Shown here piece by piece: positions 1-5,811 of a stretch of 7,782 nt of DNA. The stretch is taken from NCBI GenBank assembly GCA_031423635.1, contig JANPFX010000072.1:1-7782 (forward strand). The letters are read 5' to 3'. The notes beneath the pieces were generated by a model, which ran no database searches, was not told the origin of the DNA, and saw only the letters and a program-made list of their open reading frames with translations. Positions within the stretch are counted from its first letter, which is position 1. Every line of letters begins with the position of its first letter. This stretch comes from JANLQX01 sp031423635. GTDB taxonomy: Bacteria; Actinomycetota; Acidimicrobiia; Acidimicrobiales; JANYDT01. The position numbers and the translations under genes are program-made.

Positions 1-1212
1 AGCGATGTCGAAGCAATCATCCGGGCCGCCGACGCCGTGGCACGCGGTGAGCACGACGACCAATTTCCCGTCGACGTTTTTCAAACAGGGTCGGGAACAT
101 CGTCGAACATGAATGTCAACGAGGTCGTGTCCTCTCTCGCCATGGAACTAGCGAACACGGGCAACGCCATACATCCGAACGACCACGTCAACGCTGCCCA
201 GTCCTCGAACGACACCGTTCCGTCTGCCGTGCACCTGGCGGTCGCCCGTGCCATGCGAGACACACTGTTTCCGGCGATGCTTCTGCTTGCGTCGGAATTG
301 CGTTCGTCGGCGACAAAATTTCACCGCGTAGTGAAAATCGGCCGCACTCATCTGATGGACGCAGTCCCAGTCACCCTCGGCCAAGAATTTGGTGGAATGG
401 CCCGCACGATCGATCTCGCCCGAGGATCAATGGACGTGGCCTTGACTCGACTGATGGAACTCCCCCTGGGCGGTACAGCGACCGGGACCGGACTGAATGC
501 ACCCGCTGGGTACGCCGAAGCGATGATTCGCGCCCTTCGGAACCGCACCGGGTTCCCGTGGGTGGAAGCGACAGATCACTTCGAAGCGCAAAGCGGTCGA
601 GATGCGCTCGTCACCGTATCGGCGGCGTGCCGTGGACTTGGCATTTCACTGTTCAAAATCGCCAATGATCTGCGATGGATGGCGTCGGGGCCCATAGGTG
701 GACTCGGCGAGATCACGCTTCCGGCACTGCAGGCTGGCTCATCGATCATGCCCGGAAAAGTGAATCCGGTAATCCCCGAGGTGGTGTGCCAGGTGGCGGC
801 TCAGGTGATCGGCCACGACGCCGCCGTCGCCTTTGCCGGAACGTCGGGTTCTTTTGAACTGAACGTGATGATTCCCGTCATGGCGCGCAACGTCCTCGCA
901 TCGGTCAACCTTCTGGCCCAAGCAATGCAAGCTCTCGCCCATCAGTGCATTCACGGTCTCGTGGCCAACGAAGCTGCGATGCGCTCCCGGGTGGAGCGAA
1001 GTCCGATGGTGGCGACGGCGCTCAACGAGATCATCGGGTACGAACGAGCAAAGAAGCTTGTGGAGGACAGCGTCCTCTCGGGAGTTCCCGTGGCCGAATT
1101 AGCCGTGCGAGAAGGGCTGCTCGACGAAGAGCAAGCGCAACGCTTGACCGATGTGATGACGCTCGCCTACCCACATACGGAGCAGAGTCACTCGTCGACC
1201 TCGCCAACATGA
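1..1212 (+). CDS. fumC: Class II fumarate hydratase (fumarase C), 5'-truncated by the window edge
   Basis: Fumarase C interconverts fumarate and L-malate in the cytosolic TCA cycle, using no iron-sulfur cluster. The frame is open from base 1 and gives 403 codons; the family is about 465 residues, so roughly the first 60-80 residues lie outside the window. The GTG at 37 is internal, since the upstream codons already read as family sequence. Visible motifs are FQTGSGTSSNMN, QSSNDT, the GRTHLMDAVP segment with the substrate-site histidine (about 340-360), the GGTATGTGLN segment, and the fumarate lyase signature GSSIMPGKVNP at 736-768, whose loop carries the catalytic serine. The FELNVMIPVMARN stretch fits FumC better than aspartase, although PVIPEVV also occurs in aspartases. 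The C-terminus has a short Ser/Thr-rich tail. Codon use is less GC-rich than in the men genes to the right. It converges with the lipoprotein gene across a terminator-like hairpin. Confidence 0.95.
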   Translation, partial: SDVEAIIRAADAVARGEHDDQFPVDVFQTGSGTSSNMNVNEVVSSLAMELANTGNAIHPNDHVNAAQSSNDTVPSAVHLAVARAMRDTLFPAMLLLASELRSSATKFHRVVKIGRTHLMDAVPVTLGQEFGGMARTIDLARGSMDVALTRLMELPLGGTATGTGLNAPAGYAEAMIRALRNRTGFPWVEATDHFEAQSGRDALVTVSAACRGLGISLFKIANDLRWMASGPIGGLGEITLPALQAGSSIMPGKVNPVIPEVVCQVAAQVIGHDAAVAFAGTSGSFELNVMIPVMARNVLASVNLLAQAMQALAHQCIHGLVANEAAMRSRVERSPMVATALNEIIGYERAKKLVEDSVLSGVPVAELAVREGLLDEEQAQRLTDVMTLAYPHTEQSHSSTSPT

Positions 1213-1418
1213 CCCTCACACCACGCCGCCCAGAAGCACCCGTCCTCAGCACGGTAACCGGACAGTCTGTGAGTCCTTGGGTACCGAGACGCTCTCACGC
1301 GGCGGAACCGTCGCATGGTGGACGTAGGAAGTCCGTCCGCGCACCGAACGAGCGAGGCGAAAAGAGAGTCATGACATCTCCTACTCCCCGACCGGCCCTC
1401 CCATTCTTTTGGAAGAGA

Positions 1419-1456
1419 AGCGAGCCGCCACCCGGGGAGAGAAGTGACGGCTCGTT
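1419..1456. terminator. Bidirectional terminator-like hairpin between convergent genes
   Basis: CGAGCCG at 1421-1427 pairs exactly with CGGCTCG at 1448-1454. The stem extends outward by a G-U pair and an A-T pair (1420/1455 and 1419/1456), and inward past one mismatch by two pairs (1429-1430 with 1445-1446). The loop is 14 nt, 1431-1444. On the plus strand it is followed by a short pyrimidine run (TTCCTTC). On the minus strand it is followed by CTTCTCTTCC. No long U-tract is present, so its strength is uncertain. It lies between the stops of fumC (1212) and the lipoprotein gene (1504), where a shared terminator is expected. The rest of 1213-1503 shows only a 7-bp direct repeat, AGGACCT at 1465-1471 and 1482-1488; I recognise no gene or known RNA there. 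Confidence 0.55.
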
Positions 1457-1503
1457 CCTTCAACAGGACCTAGCGGTTGCGAGGACCTGGTTCTCAGCCC
1501 TAC

Positions 1504-1998
1504 TCAACATTCGTCGTCGGTTACTTCCCAGACGCCGTCCTGACTCTGCACGCATGCCTTGTCGTCGCCGCCGTCGCTCTCGATGGTGAACTTGGCGTCG
1601 TCGTCCTTGCCATCGTTGTCACCGTCATCGACTCCAGTGACCTTGTTGGGAGCCGTGACGATGCCGGCTGTCGCTTCATTGATGTTGGTTATCAGGGGCT
1701 CCCCGGGACTCTCCATGGAATCGAGCTTGGCCTTCACCTGCAAAGCGAGGTCCTTTGCGGGACCCTCATCAGCGTTGTTGTCGGCCAACGAGTCGACTGC
1801 CGAGTCAGCGGCGGCGGAAACATCGGCCGCCGCGGATTCGACGGCATTGCCGGCGTCTGACGCCGCGTCGGAGACAGCTGCGCTGAGGTCGGCGTTGTCG
1901 TCGCTGCTACAAGCAACGAGTGAGAGAGGGAGGGCGATCACAAGGGCAGCGGTTCCGAGAAACCGGCGAACTCGTCGGTGGTGAACGTTGTAGGTCAT
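1504..1998 (-). CDS. Small acidic, Ala/Asp-rich putative lipoprotein
   Basis: A 164-residue protein of unknown function, probably lipid-anchored outside the cytoplasmic membrane. It has a basic N-terminus (HHRRVRR), a hydrophobic stretch at about 14-29, and a lipobox LVAC ending at Cys30, followed by SSDD. These are the features of a type II signal peptide. Residues 36-75 are an Ala/Ser/Asp-rich low-complexity stretch likely to form an amphipathic helix. Then comes a more globular segment (about 80-120), an Asp-rich stretch DDGDNDGKDDD (about 123-133) that could bind cations, and a C-terminal part with two cysteines (CVQSQDG and the final Cys164) that could form a disulfide. The ATG start is supported by AAAGGA at 2009-2014, 10 nt upstream. 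It starts 55 nt after the stop of the GlsB-like gene on the same strand, so the two are probably cotranscribed. I do not recognise the family. Confidence 0.85.
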   Translation of the reverse strand: MTYNVHHRRVRRFLGTAALVIALPLSLVACSSDDNADLSAAVSDAASDAGNAVESAAADVSAAADSAVDSLADNNADEGPAKDLALQVKAKLDSMESPGEPLITNINEATAGIVTAPNKVTGVDDGDNDGKDDDAKFTIESDGGDDKACVQSQDGVWEVTDDEC

Positions 1999-2008
1999 GG
2001 GTTGTGTG

Positions 2009-2014
2009 TCCTTT
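2009..2014 (-). promoter_or_regulatory. Ribosome binding site of the lipoprotein gene
   Basis: AAAGGA on the minus strand, with 10 nt between it and the ATG at 1998. It fixes the start so that the predicted protein has a proper signal peptide and lipobox. Confidence 0.6.
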
Positions 2015-2053
2015 GTAGGGGGTAGCGCGGTAGCCGTGGCGGACGTCGCCGGG

Positions 2054-2329
2054 CTAGCGGTGCGCTTGCCGGCTGTTCATGGAGCGATAGACCAAGAGCG
2101 CGATCACCGCACCGATCACCGACCCGACAAGTCCGGCGGCATTGAGGCCCCGGTCCTGCGCATCGTTTCGAAACAGCACATCGGCAAGGAAACCTCCGAT
2201 GAACGAGCCGACGATGCCGAGCACGATCGTGGCGGCGATCGACATGGGATCTCGTCCTGGAACGAGCGCTCGCGCAATGAGGCCAGCGATGAGGCCGACG
2301 ACGATCATGCCGAGGATGAAACCAATCAT
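2054..2329 (-). CDS. GlsB/YeaQ/YmgE family stress-response membrane protein
   Basis: A 91-residue integral membrane protein of the transglycosylase-associated (GlsB/YeaQ/YmgE) family. Members are small, Gly-rich, have three membrane spans and are often induced by general, acid or osmotic stress; their molecular role is not settled. Three hydrophobic segments are visible at about residues 2-22, 30-51 and 64-83. The family pattern is present: a GLIAGLIAR segment, PGRDPMS, the TIVLGIVGSFIGGFLAD core, and a last span containing AAGLVGSVIGAVIALL. The length is typical for the family. The ATG at 2329 is preceded by a purine-rich GAGAGTAGG, a modest ribosome binding site. It is the first gene of a likely two-gene unit with the lipoprotein. 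A general-stress-type promoter lies 52 nt upstream, which agrees with the family's usual regulation. Confidence 0.92.
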   Translation of the reverse strand: MIGFILGMIVVGLIAGLIARALVPGRDPMSIAATIVLGIVGSFIGGFLADVLFRNDAQDRGLNAAGLVGSVIGAVIALLVYRSMNSRQAHR

Positions 2330-2380
2330 TGATGCCTACTCTCTGTTTGCACGACGCCCATGCGGCGCCGTCTCCCCGCA

Positions 2381-2405
2381 TTACCCCTTTCGCTCGTGCA
2401 CAAAC
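2381..2405 (-). promoter_or_regulatory. General-stress sigma (SigB/SigF-type) promoter for the GlsB-like gene
   Basis: On the minus strand GTTT (2402-2405) is followed by exactly 15 nt (2387-2401) and then GGGTAA (2381-2386). This matches the GTTT-N(13-17)-GGGTA(A/T) consensus known for SigB of Bacillus and SigF of mycobacteria. The -10 element ends 51 nt before the ATG at 2329, which predicts a 5' leader of roughly 45 nt. The downstream gene belongs to a stress-response family, so position and function agree. That this organism has such a sigma factor is inferred. Confidence 0.6.
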
Positions 2406-2420
2406 GTGGCTTTTTCTTGT

Positions 2421-2447
2421 CATCCACGTCTTTCTCGCATCCACGTC
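2421..2447. repeat. 10-bp direct repeat upstream of the stress promoter
   Basis: CATCCACGTC occurs at 2421-2430 and again at 2438-2447, in the same orientation, 17 bp start to start. On the minus strand this is two copies of GACGTGGATG lying 16-42 bp upstream of the -35 element of the GlsB-like promoter. It could be a tandem binding site for a regulator. The function is inferred from position alone and chance is possible. Confidence 0.35.
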
Positions 2448-2629
2448 ACGAGTGGGTTCTTGTCGACACTGGGACCGGTCGTGTGGTCACTCCGCTGCGG
2501 GGGAGGAACGACGCGAACCTCGTGACGAGAACGGTTTACGGACGACTGGGGTGGGTAGCGATGGACATTGTCGCTCTCCGTGGCGTTGCTCGCCGAGACC
2601 GTGTGCCTGTCTCCGTGTTCTGCCGGTGA

Positions 2630-2761
2630 CGTCGCCTGGTCCTGGGCCGGCGGTCAACCACGCGCGAACGGCCGCTGCACCTGCCGATCGGTGCCCGAAA
2701 CCTGGCTGTGGTGGCACCGCATCCGGATGACGAAACCCTCGCCGCTCGCCGTGTTTCATGA
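2630..2761 (+). pseudogene. Remnant of a PIG-L/LmbE family deacetylase (N-terminal motif only)
   Basis: The frame read from 2630 contains LAVVAPHPDDETLAA (2702-2746) followed by TGA at 2759-2761. HPDDE is the zinc-binding signature near the N-terminus of PIG-L/LmbE deacetylases, and the surrounding AVVAPHPDDETL is typical of the family. The residues before it (PLHLPIGARN) also look like the usual lead-in to the first beta strand. The frame is closed upstream by the TGA at 2627-2629, has no convincing start, and stops 10 codons after the motif. A complete enzyme needs about 200 or more residues. In intact relatives the motif is followed by a Gly-rich segment, then a V(V)LTDGEAS-like strand and an RRAE helix. 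The next frame resumes with ILTGAS and RRAERDALRAVG at 2758 onward. This suggests that an internal segment was lost and the frame changed. Confidence 0.6.
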
Positions 2762-3036
2762 TATTGACCGGAGCTTCACGACGCGCGGAACGCGACGCCC
2801 TCCGTGCCGTCGGCGCCGAGGTGCTCGACCTCGTTCGCCCGCTCGCCGTCGCGGCGCTCAGCGACCTCGCCGAAGCCGTCGGAATCGTCGGAGCGTGCCC
2901 CGACTCGAAGGCGATGAACCACGGCGGACCGAACGCAGGGAAGGGCCCTCAACGAGTTCGGCGCCGCCGTGGCGGTCTTGCCGTCCGTCGTGTTGAAGTC
3001 GGGTCGGCTCCGCGATCGGCGCGCTCGACCTTATGT
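2758..3036 (+). pseudogene. Coding-like fragments continuing the PIG-L debris, in two frames
   Basis: From 2758 one frame reads ILTGASRRAERDALRAVG, then EVLDLVRPLAVAALSDLAEAVGI (to about 2895), with strongly GC-rich third positions as in real genes of this genome. The first part fits the strand and RRAE helix that follow HPDDE in PIG-L enzymes. The later part (GACPDSKAMNHGGPNAGKGP) I cannot assign. From about 2942 coding character moves to the next frame, reading RALNEFGAAVAVLPSVVLK, and closes at the TGA 3034-3036. The formal 101-residue frame 2758-3063 turns Arg-rich after about 2945, which suggests it is not an intact gene. I read the stretch as decayed coding sequence with at least one further frameshift. 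Its ATG overlaps the previous stop as ATGA, probably by chance. Confidence 0.4.
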
Positions 3037-3076
3037 ACACTGACGATTACTCTTAGCCTCTGAACGGGGACTTTTG

Positions 3077-3150
3077 TCGGGCTGGCGGGACTCGAACCCA
3101 CGACCTCTTGACCCCCAGTCAAGCGCGCTACCAAGCTGCGCCACAGCCCG
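3077..3150 (-). tRNA. tRNA-Pro, anticodon GGG
   Basis: The minus strand folds into a complete 74-nt cloverleaf. The acceptor CGGGCTG pairs with CAGCCCG, and the D stem GCGC/GCGC encloses AGCTTGGTA. The anticodon stem CTTGA/TCAAG has loop CTGGGGG, giving anticodon GGG. The variable loop is AGGTC, and the T arm GTGGG/CCCGC has loop TTCGAGT. The discriminator base is A (3077). The next bases are CAAAAG, so the CCA end is not encoded and must be added by the nucleotidyltransferase. It reads proline codons CCC and CCU. It lies on the same strand as menD, 69 nt after the menD stop. Confidence 0.97.
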
Positions 3151-3151
3151 T

Positions 3152-3193
3152 GGCCCGGTCCACAGTACACGCTCCCCCGACGGGCTCCGGGCC
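3152..3193 (-). other. 7-bp inverted repeat between the menD stop and tRNA-Pro
   Basis: GGCCCGG (3152-3158) and CCGGGCC (3187-3193) are exact inverted copies separated by 28 nt, in the 69-nt gap between menD and the tRNA 5' end. It may be a weak stem that ends menD transcription or helps tRNA processing. There is no T-tract, and such GC-rich repeats arise easily by chance here. Confidence 0.25.
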
Positions 3194-3219
3194 TACAATC
3201 GCCCGCTGCCCCAACCCCG

Positions 3220-4284
3220 CTACCGAGGGAGGACTGCCTCCACCGCATGGGCGACCGCGGCGTTGAGACGATCGTGGACGCCGACGTTGGCCTGGCGATC
3301 CGTGCGCACGACGATCACGTGCGTGCCCGTCGTCCCGACGACCGACAGTGCATCGAGGAACCCGGCCTCGCTCGCCACCTCCGCCACGCCCACGCCGTAG
3401 CCACGGGCCACGGCGGCGACGTCCACTCCCTGCGGCGTGCCGAACAACAGCTCGAACCGCTCCCGCGTCAACGACGTCGCCTGCGGAAGGAACTCGAAGA
3501 TGCCGCCGCCGCCGTTGTCAACGACGACGATCGTCGCCGGACGACCTGCCGCGGACGCGAGCGCGCCGGCATCGTGGAGGAACGCCAGATCGCCGAGCAG
3601 GCCGACGCCCGCGCTACCGTCGCCGGCACCGGCGACACCGAGAACGGTCGACACGACGCCGTCGATCCCGTTGGCGCCTCGGTTGGCATGGACCTCGACA
3701 CTGAGCAGGGGCGGAGCGAACCACTCGACGTCGCGGATCGGCATGGACGATGCCACGACGAGGCGAGATGCGTGCGGAAGATGACGGAGGAGCGACCGCG
3801 CGATCCACGGCTCGGAGAGGGCGTCGGCGGCGTCAGCTGCGCGGGGCGGGCCGTCGAGTGCGTCGGCGAACACCGCATCGGCGGCTGCCGCGACCGACCG
3901 CCAGCGAGAAGTCCACGACGGCTGCGCTGCCTCCACCCGCAGATCAAGAAGGCCACGTGCCACCTCGACCGGGTCGGCGGCCACGACGAGGGTGGCCGTG
4001 CGGTGCGGATCGAGCCAGGAACCATACGGATCGACCAGCACATCGTCGGCGCCAAGGGACCCGAGCCATTGACCGAGGACTTTCGACGCCCACGGAGCGC
4101 CGAGCCGCAGAACCACTTCGGGATGGAGTGCCTCGGCCGCCCGCGGCCATCGCAGGATGGAATCAGCAGCAGCGACGAGATTCGGCGCTTTCGTCCGCAG
4201 ACCGGAACGCGGGTCGGCGAGCACCGGCCAACCGAGTGCCGACGCCAGACGATGGATCCTCCGCTCCGTCCCGATCACCGGCAT
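3220..4284 (-). CDS. menD: MenD, C-terminal part (SEPHCHC synthase, thiamine diphosphate domain), frameshifted from its N-terminal part
   Basis: This is the second half of the gene that begins at 5005, in a different frame. MenD (EC 2.2.1.9) is a ThDP-dependent enzyme that joins isochorismate and the succinyl semialdehyde unit of 2-oxoglutarate in menaquinone synthesis. Family-like sequence starts at PVIGTERRIHRLASALGWPVLADPRSG and runs to the TAG at 3220. It includes SMPIRDVEW (about 3719-3757), HANRGANGIDG, the cofactor motif GDLAFLHD (3571-3594) with VVVDNGGGGIFEFLPQ after it, and FELLFGTPQGVD, all standard for MenD. The frame is open upstream to 4572, but residues there are Pro/Ser/Arg-rich and lie opposite good N-terminal MenD sequence, so they are not real. 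The coordinate 4284 is only the first ATG near the junction, not a proposed natural start. The domain shows no further damage. Confidence 0.88.
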   Translation of the reverse strand: MPVIGTERRIHRLASALGWPVLADPRSGLRTKAPNLVAAADSILRWPRAAEALHPEVVLRLGAPWASKVLGQWLGSLGADDVLVDPYGSWLDPHRTATLVVAADPVEVARGLLDLRVEAAQPSWTSRWRSVAAAADAVFADALDGPPRAADAADALSEPWIARSLLRHLPHASRLVVASSMPIRDVEWFAPPLLSVEVHANRGANGIDGVVSTVLGVAGAGDGSAGVGLLGDLAFLHDAGALASAAGRPATIVVVDNGGGGIFEFLPQATSLTRERFELLFGTPQGVDVAAVARGYGVGVAEVASEAGFLDALSVVGTTGTHVIVVRTDRQANVGVHDRLNAAVAHAVEAVLPR

Positions 4285-5005
4285 GAACGGCGCCGGCGCC
4301 GGCGACGATGACTCCGCGTCGCCGATGCACGAGTGAGCGCACAGCCTCGAGCCGTCCTGAAGCCAGGGCGACGGAGCCGCCGGCGATGATCCGATGCCAC
4401 GGTTCCCCGCCGTCGCGACCCACGGGCAGGGGCATCGGCACCCCGACGAGCGGCTCGCGGAACGGCAGGTTGACGTGGACCGGGCCGGGCCCGCGAGGTG
4501 ACCCCACGGCCTCGGCCACGGTTCGTGCGGCAAAGGATCGCCACGTGTGCTGGTTGGCCGCCTCGGGCACACCGAGCTGGGCGAACCACCGGACGGAGAC
4601 CCCGAAGAGGCCCTGCTGGTTCACCGTCTGCGGCGCGCCGATCCCGTGGAGCTCGGGCGGTCGGTCCGCCGTGCACACAAGCAGCGGCACGTGGTCGAGG
4701 TCGGCTTCGACGACGGCGGCGTGGTACTCAACGGCCGCCGTGCCGCTGGTGCACAGCAGCACGCTCGGCCGGCCCGTCGCGCGAGCGAGTCCGAGCGCCC
4801 GGAACGACCCGCTCCGCTCGTCGAGTACGACCGTGAGACGGATCCGCGAGTCGGCGGCGATCGCGAGGGCCAGGGGCGTGGAACGGGAGCCCGGACTGAC
4901 GACGGCGTCACGGACGCCGGCGCGGACCCACTCGTCGACCAACGTCGCGCAGAACGTCGCCTGCAGGTCAGCTGCGGTGGGAGCAGACGATGGGTCCGAG
5001 GACAT
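4163..5005 (-). CDS. menD: MenD, N-terminal part (SEPHCHC synthase), interrupted by a frameshift near 4280-4305
   Basis: The N-terminal pyrimidine-binding domain of MenD. Family motifs are dense: VVSPGSRSTPLA (residues 35-46), LDERSGSFRALGLAR with Glu63 at the place of the cofactor-activating glutamate, LLCTSGTAAVEYHAAVVEA (83-101), and CTADRPPELHGIGAPQTVNQQGLFG (111-135). Homology holds to about GVIVAGAGA (near 4290), after which this frame gives unrelated residues up to its stop at 4163. The next minus-strand frame carries the remainder. Dropping one base, or adding two, joins them into a protein of about 590 residues, close to normal MenD length. The junction lies at or beside the GGCGCC tandem repeat at 4289-4304. 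The ATG at 5005 has no clear ribosome binding site, so a leaderless message is possible. Its 5' end overlaps the proposed start of divergent menH. Confidence 0.9.
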   Translation of the reverse strand: MSSDPSSAPTAADLQATFCATLVDEWVRAGVRDAVVSPGSRSTPLALAIAADSRIRLTVVLDERSGSFRALGLARATGRPSVLLCTSGTAAVEYHAAVVEADLDHVPLLVCTADRPPELHGIGAPQTVNQQGLFGVSVRWFAQLGVPEAANQHTWRSFAARTVAEAVGSPRGPGPVHVNLPFREPLVGVPMPLPVGRDGGEPWHRIIAGGSVALASGRLEAVRSLVHRRRGVIVAGAGAVHAGDRDGAEDPSSGVGTRLAGARRPAFRSADESAESRRCC

Positions 5006-5811
5006 GCAACGATCATGCCGTGCCTACGCCACTACCGCCGAGCATGCCGCTGGCGGGACACCCGCCCGAGTCGCGGGCAGCGCTGGTCGCGCTCCACGGG
5101 TTCACCCAGACGGGACGGTCGTGGTCCGCCGTCGAGCGGACGCTCGGCGAGACGATACTCGCCCCGGATCTCCCCGGGCACGGCTCTGCTTCGAACGAAC
5201 GACCCGAGGACCTCAACGAGGCAGCTGCACTCGTCGCCGAGCACACCGCGCCGCTCCTCGAGGGTCGTTCGGCCTGGTGGATCGGGTACTCACTCGGCGG
5301 ACGCGTGCTGGTCCACCTCGCCCTGGCGCGTCCGGAGCTCGTCGCCGGACTCGTGCTCGTCTCCACCACCGCAGGAATCGACGACGCCGCGGAGCGGGCG
5401 ACTCGGGTGGCCTCGGACGAGGCTCTCGCCGACGAAATCCTGCGCGACGGGACCGCACGGTTCCTCGACCGGTGGACCAGCCAGCCCCTGTTCGCAACCC
5501 TCACCGTCAGCGACGACGATCGGACCGAGCGGCTCCGCAACACCGCCGAAGGCCTCGCCGCGTCGCTGCGCTCCTGCGGCACCGGCACCCAGACACCACT
5601 GTGGCACCGCCTCGGAGAGCTCACGATGCCGACGGTGGTCATCACCGGTGAGCTCGACACGAAGTTCACCGCGCTCGGCCGTCGCCTCGCCGCCGCCCTG
5701 CCGAACGCGGTCCACCAGGAACTGGCACGCGCCGGCCACGCCTGTCACCTCGAACAGCCACAGGCATTCGCAACGGCGCTCCGGAACGGTCAGCGGCGAC
5801 TCAGGGAGTGA
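4990..5811 (+). CDS. menH: MenH-like alpha/beta hydrolase (SHCHC synthase)
   Basis: MenH (EC 4.2.99.20) eliminates pyruvate from the MenD product to form 2-succinyl-6-hydroxy-2,4-cyclohexadiene-1-carboxylate. The protein is 273 residues from ATG 4990. It shows LHGFTQTGRSW (35-45, oxyanion region), APDLPGHGSA (58-67), the nucleophile elbow GYSLGGR with Ser101, RPELVAGLVLVSTTAGI, RWTSQPLFATL in the cap, TGELDTKF with Asp223, and AGHACHLEQP with His250. The Ser-Asp-His triad and the order match MenH. A GGTGGGAG sequence 6 nt before ATG 4990 favours that start, but it lies inside menD on the other strand. GTG 5020 and ATG 5044 are in-frame alternatives that would reduce or remove the overlap. The next step-neighbour menD diverges from it, which supports MenH over a generic hydrolase. 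It overlaps the following minus-strand gene tail to tail by 11 bp. Confidence 0.88.
   Translation: MGPRTCNDHAVPTPLPPSMPLAGHPPESRAALVALHGFTQTGRSWSAVERTLGETILAPDLPGHGSASNERPEDLNEAAALVAEHTAPLLEGRSAWWIGYSLGGRVLVHLALARPELVAGLVLVSTTAGIDDAAERATRVASDEALADEILRDGTARFLDRWTSQPLFATLTVSDDDRTERLRNTAEGLAASLRSCGTGTQTPLWHRLGELTMPTVVITGELDTKFTALGRRLAAALPNAVHQELARAGHACHLEQPQAFATALRNGQRRLRE

Larger units (their letters stand above)
2406..3076. other. Gene-poor debris zone between the GlsB-like gene and tRNA-Pro
   Basis: No intact, convincing gene is seen here. It holds the direct repeat at 2421-2447, the PIG-L remnant (2630-2761) and coding-like fragments to about 3036. An 89-codon plus frame at 2360-2629 shows a few protein-like residues (HEWVLVDTGTGRVVTPL) but weak codon bias and no recognised motif. 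The zone also marks the change from the moderately GC-rich left part to the very GC-rich right part of the window. Confidence 0.5.

Noticed and set aside
1213..1503. Riboswitch or small RNA between fumC and the lipoprotein gene
   Set aside because: The gap lies downstream of both convergent genes and I recognise no known RNA motif; only the terminator-like hairpin stands out.
945..1589. 214-codon plus-strand open frame spanning the fumC end
   Set aside because: Out of frame with fumC through its first half and Arg-rich throughout; the intergenic part shows a hairpin, not coding character.
2360..2629. 89-codon plus frame opposite the glsB promoter region
   Set aside because: Weak codon bias, no motif and no ribosome binding site; it also begins inside the stress promoter region of the other strand.
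2758..3063. 101-codon frame as an intact gene
   Set aside because: Coding character moves to another frame after about 2942 and the C-terminus becomes Arg-rich; no ribosome binding site is evident at its ATG.
3247..4311. 354-codon plus-strand open frame
   Set aside because: It lies antisense to the C-terminal MenD domain, has Arg/His/Asp-rich content typical of a GC-rich shadow frame, and shows no recognisable motif.
4163..4572. Programmed frameshifting as the explanation for the two menD frames
   Set aside because: No slippery heptamer or downstream structure typical of programmed sites is apparent, and MenD is normally one continuous frame; mutation or sequence error is simpler.
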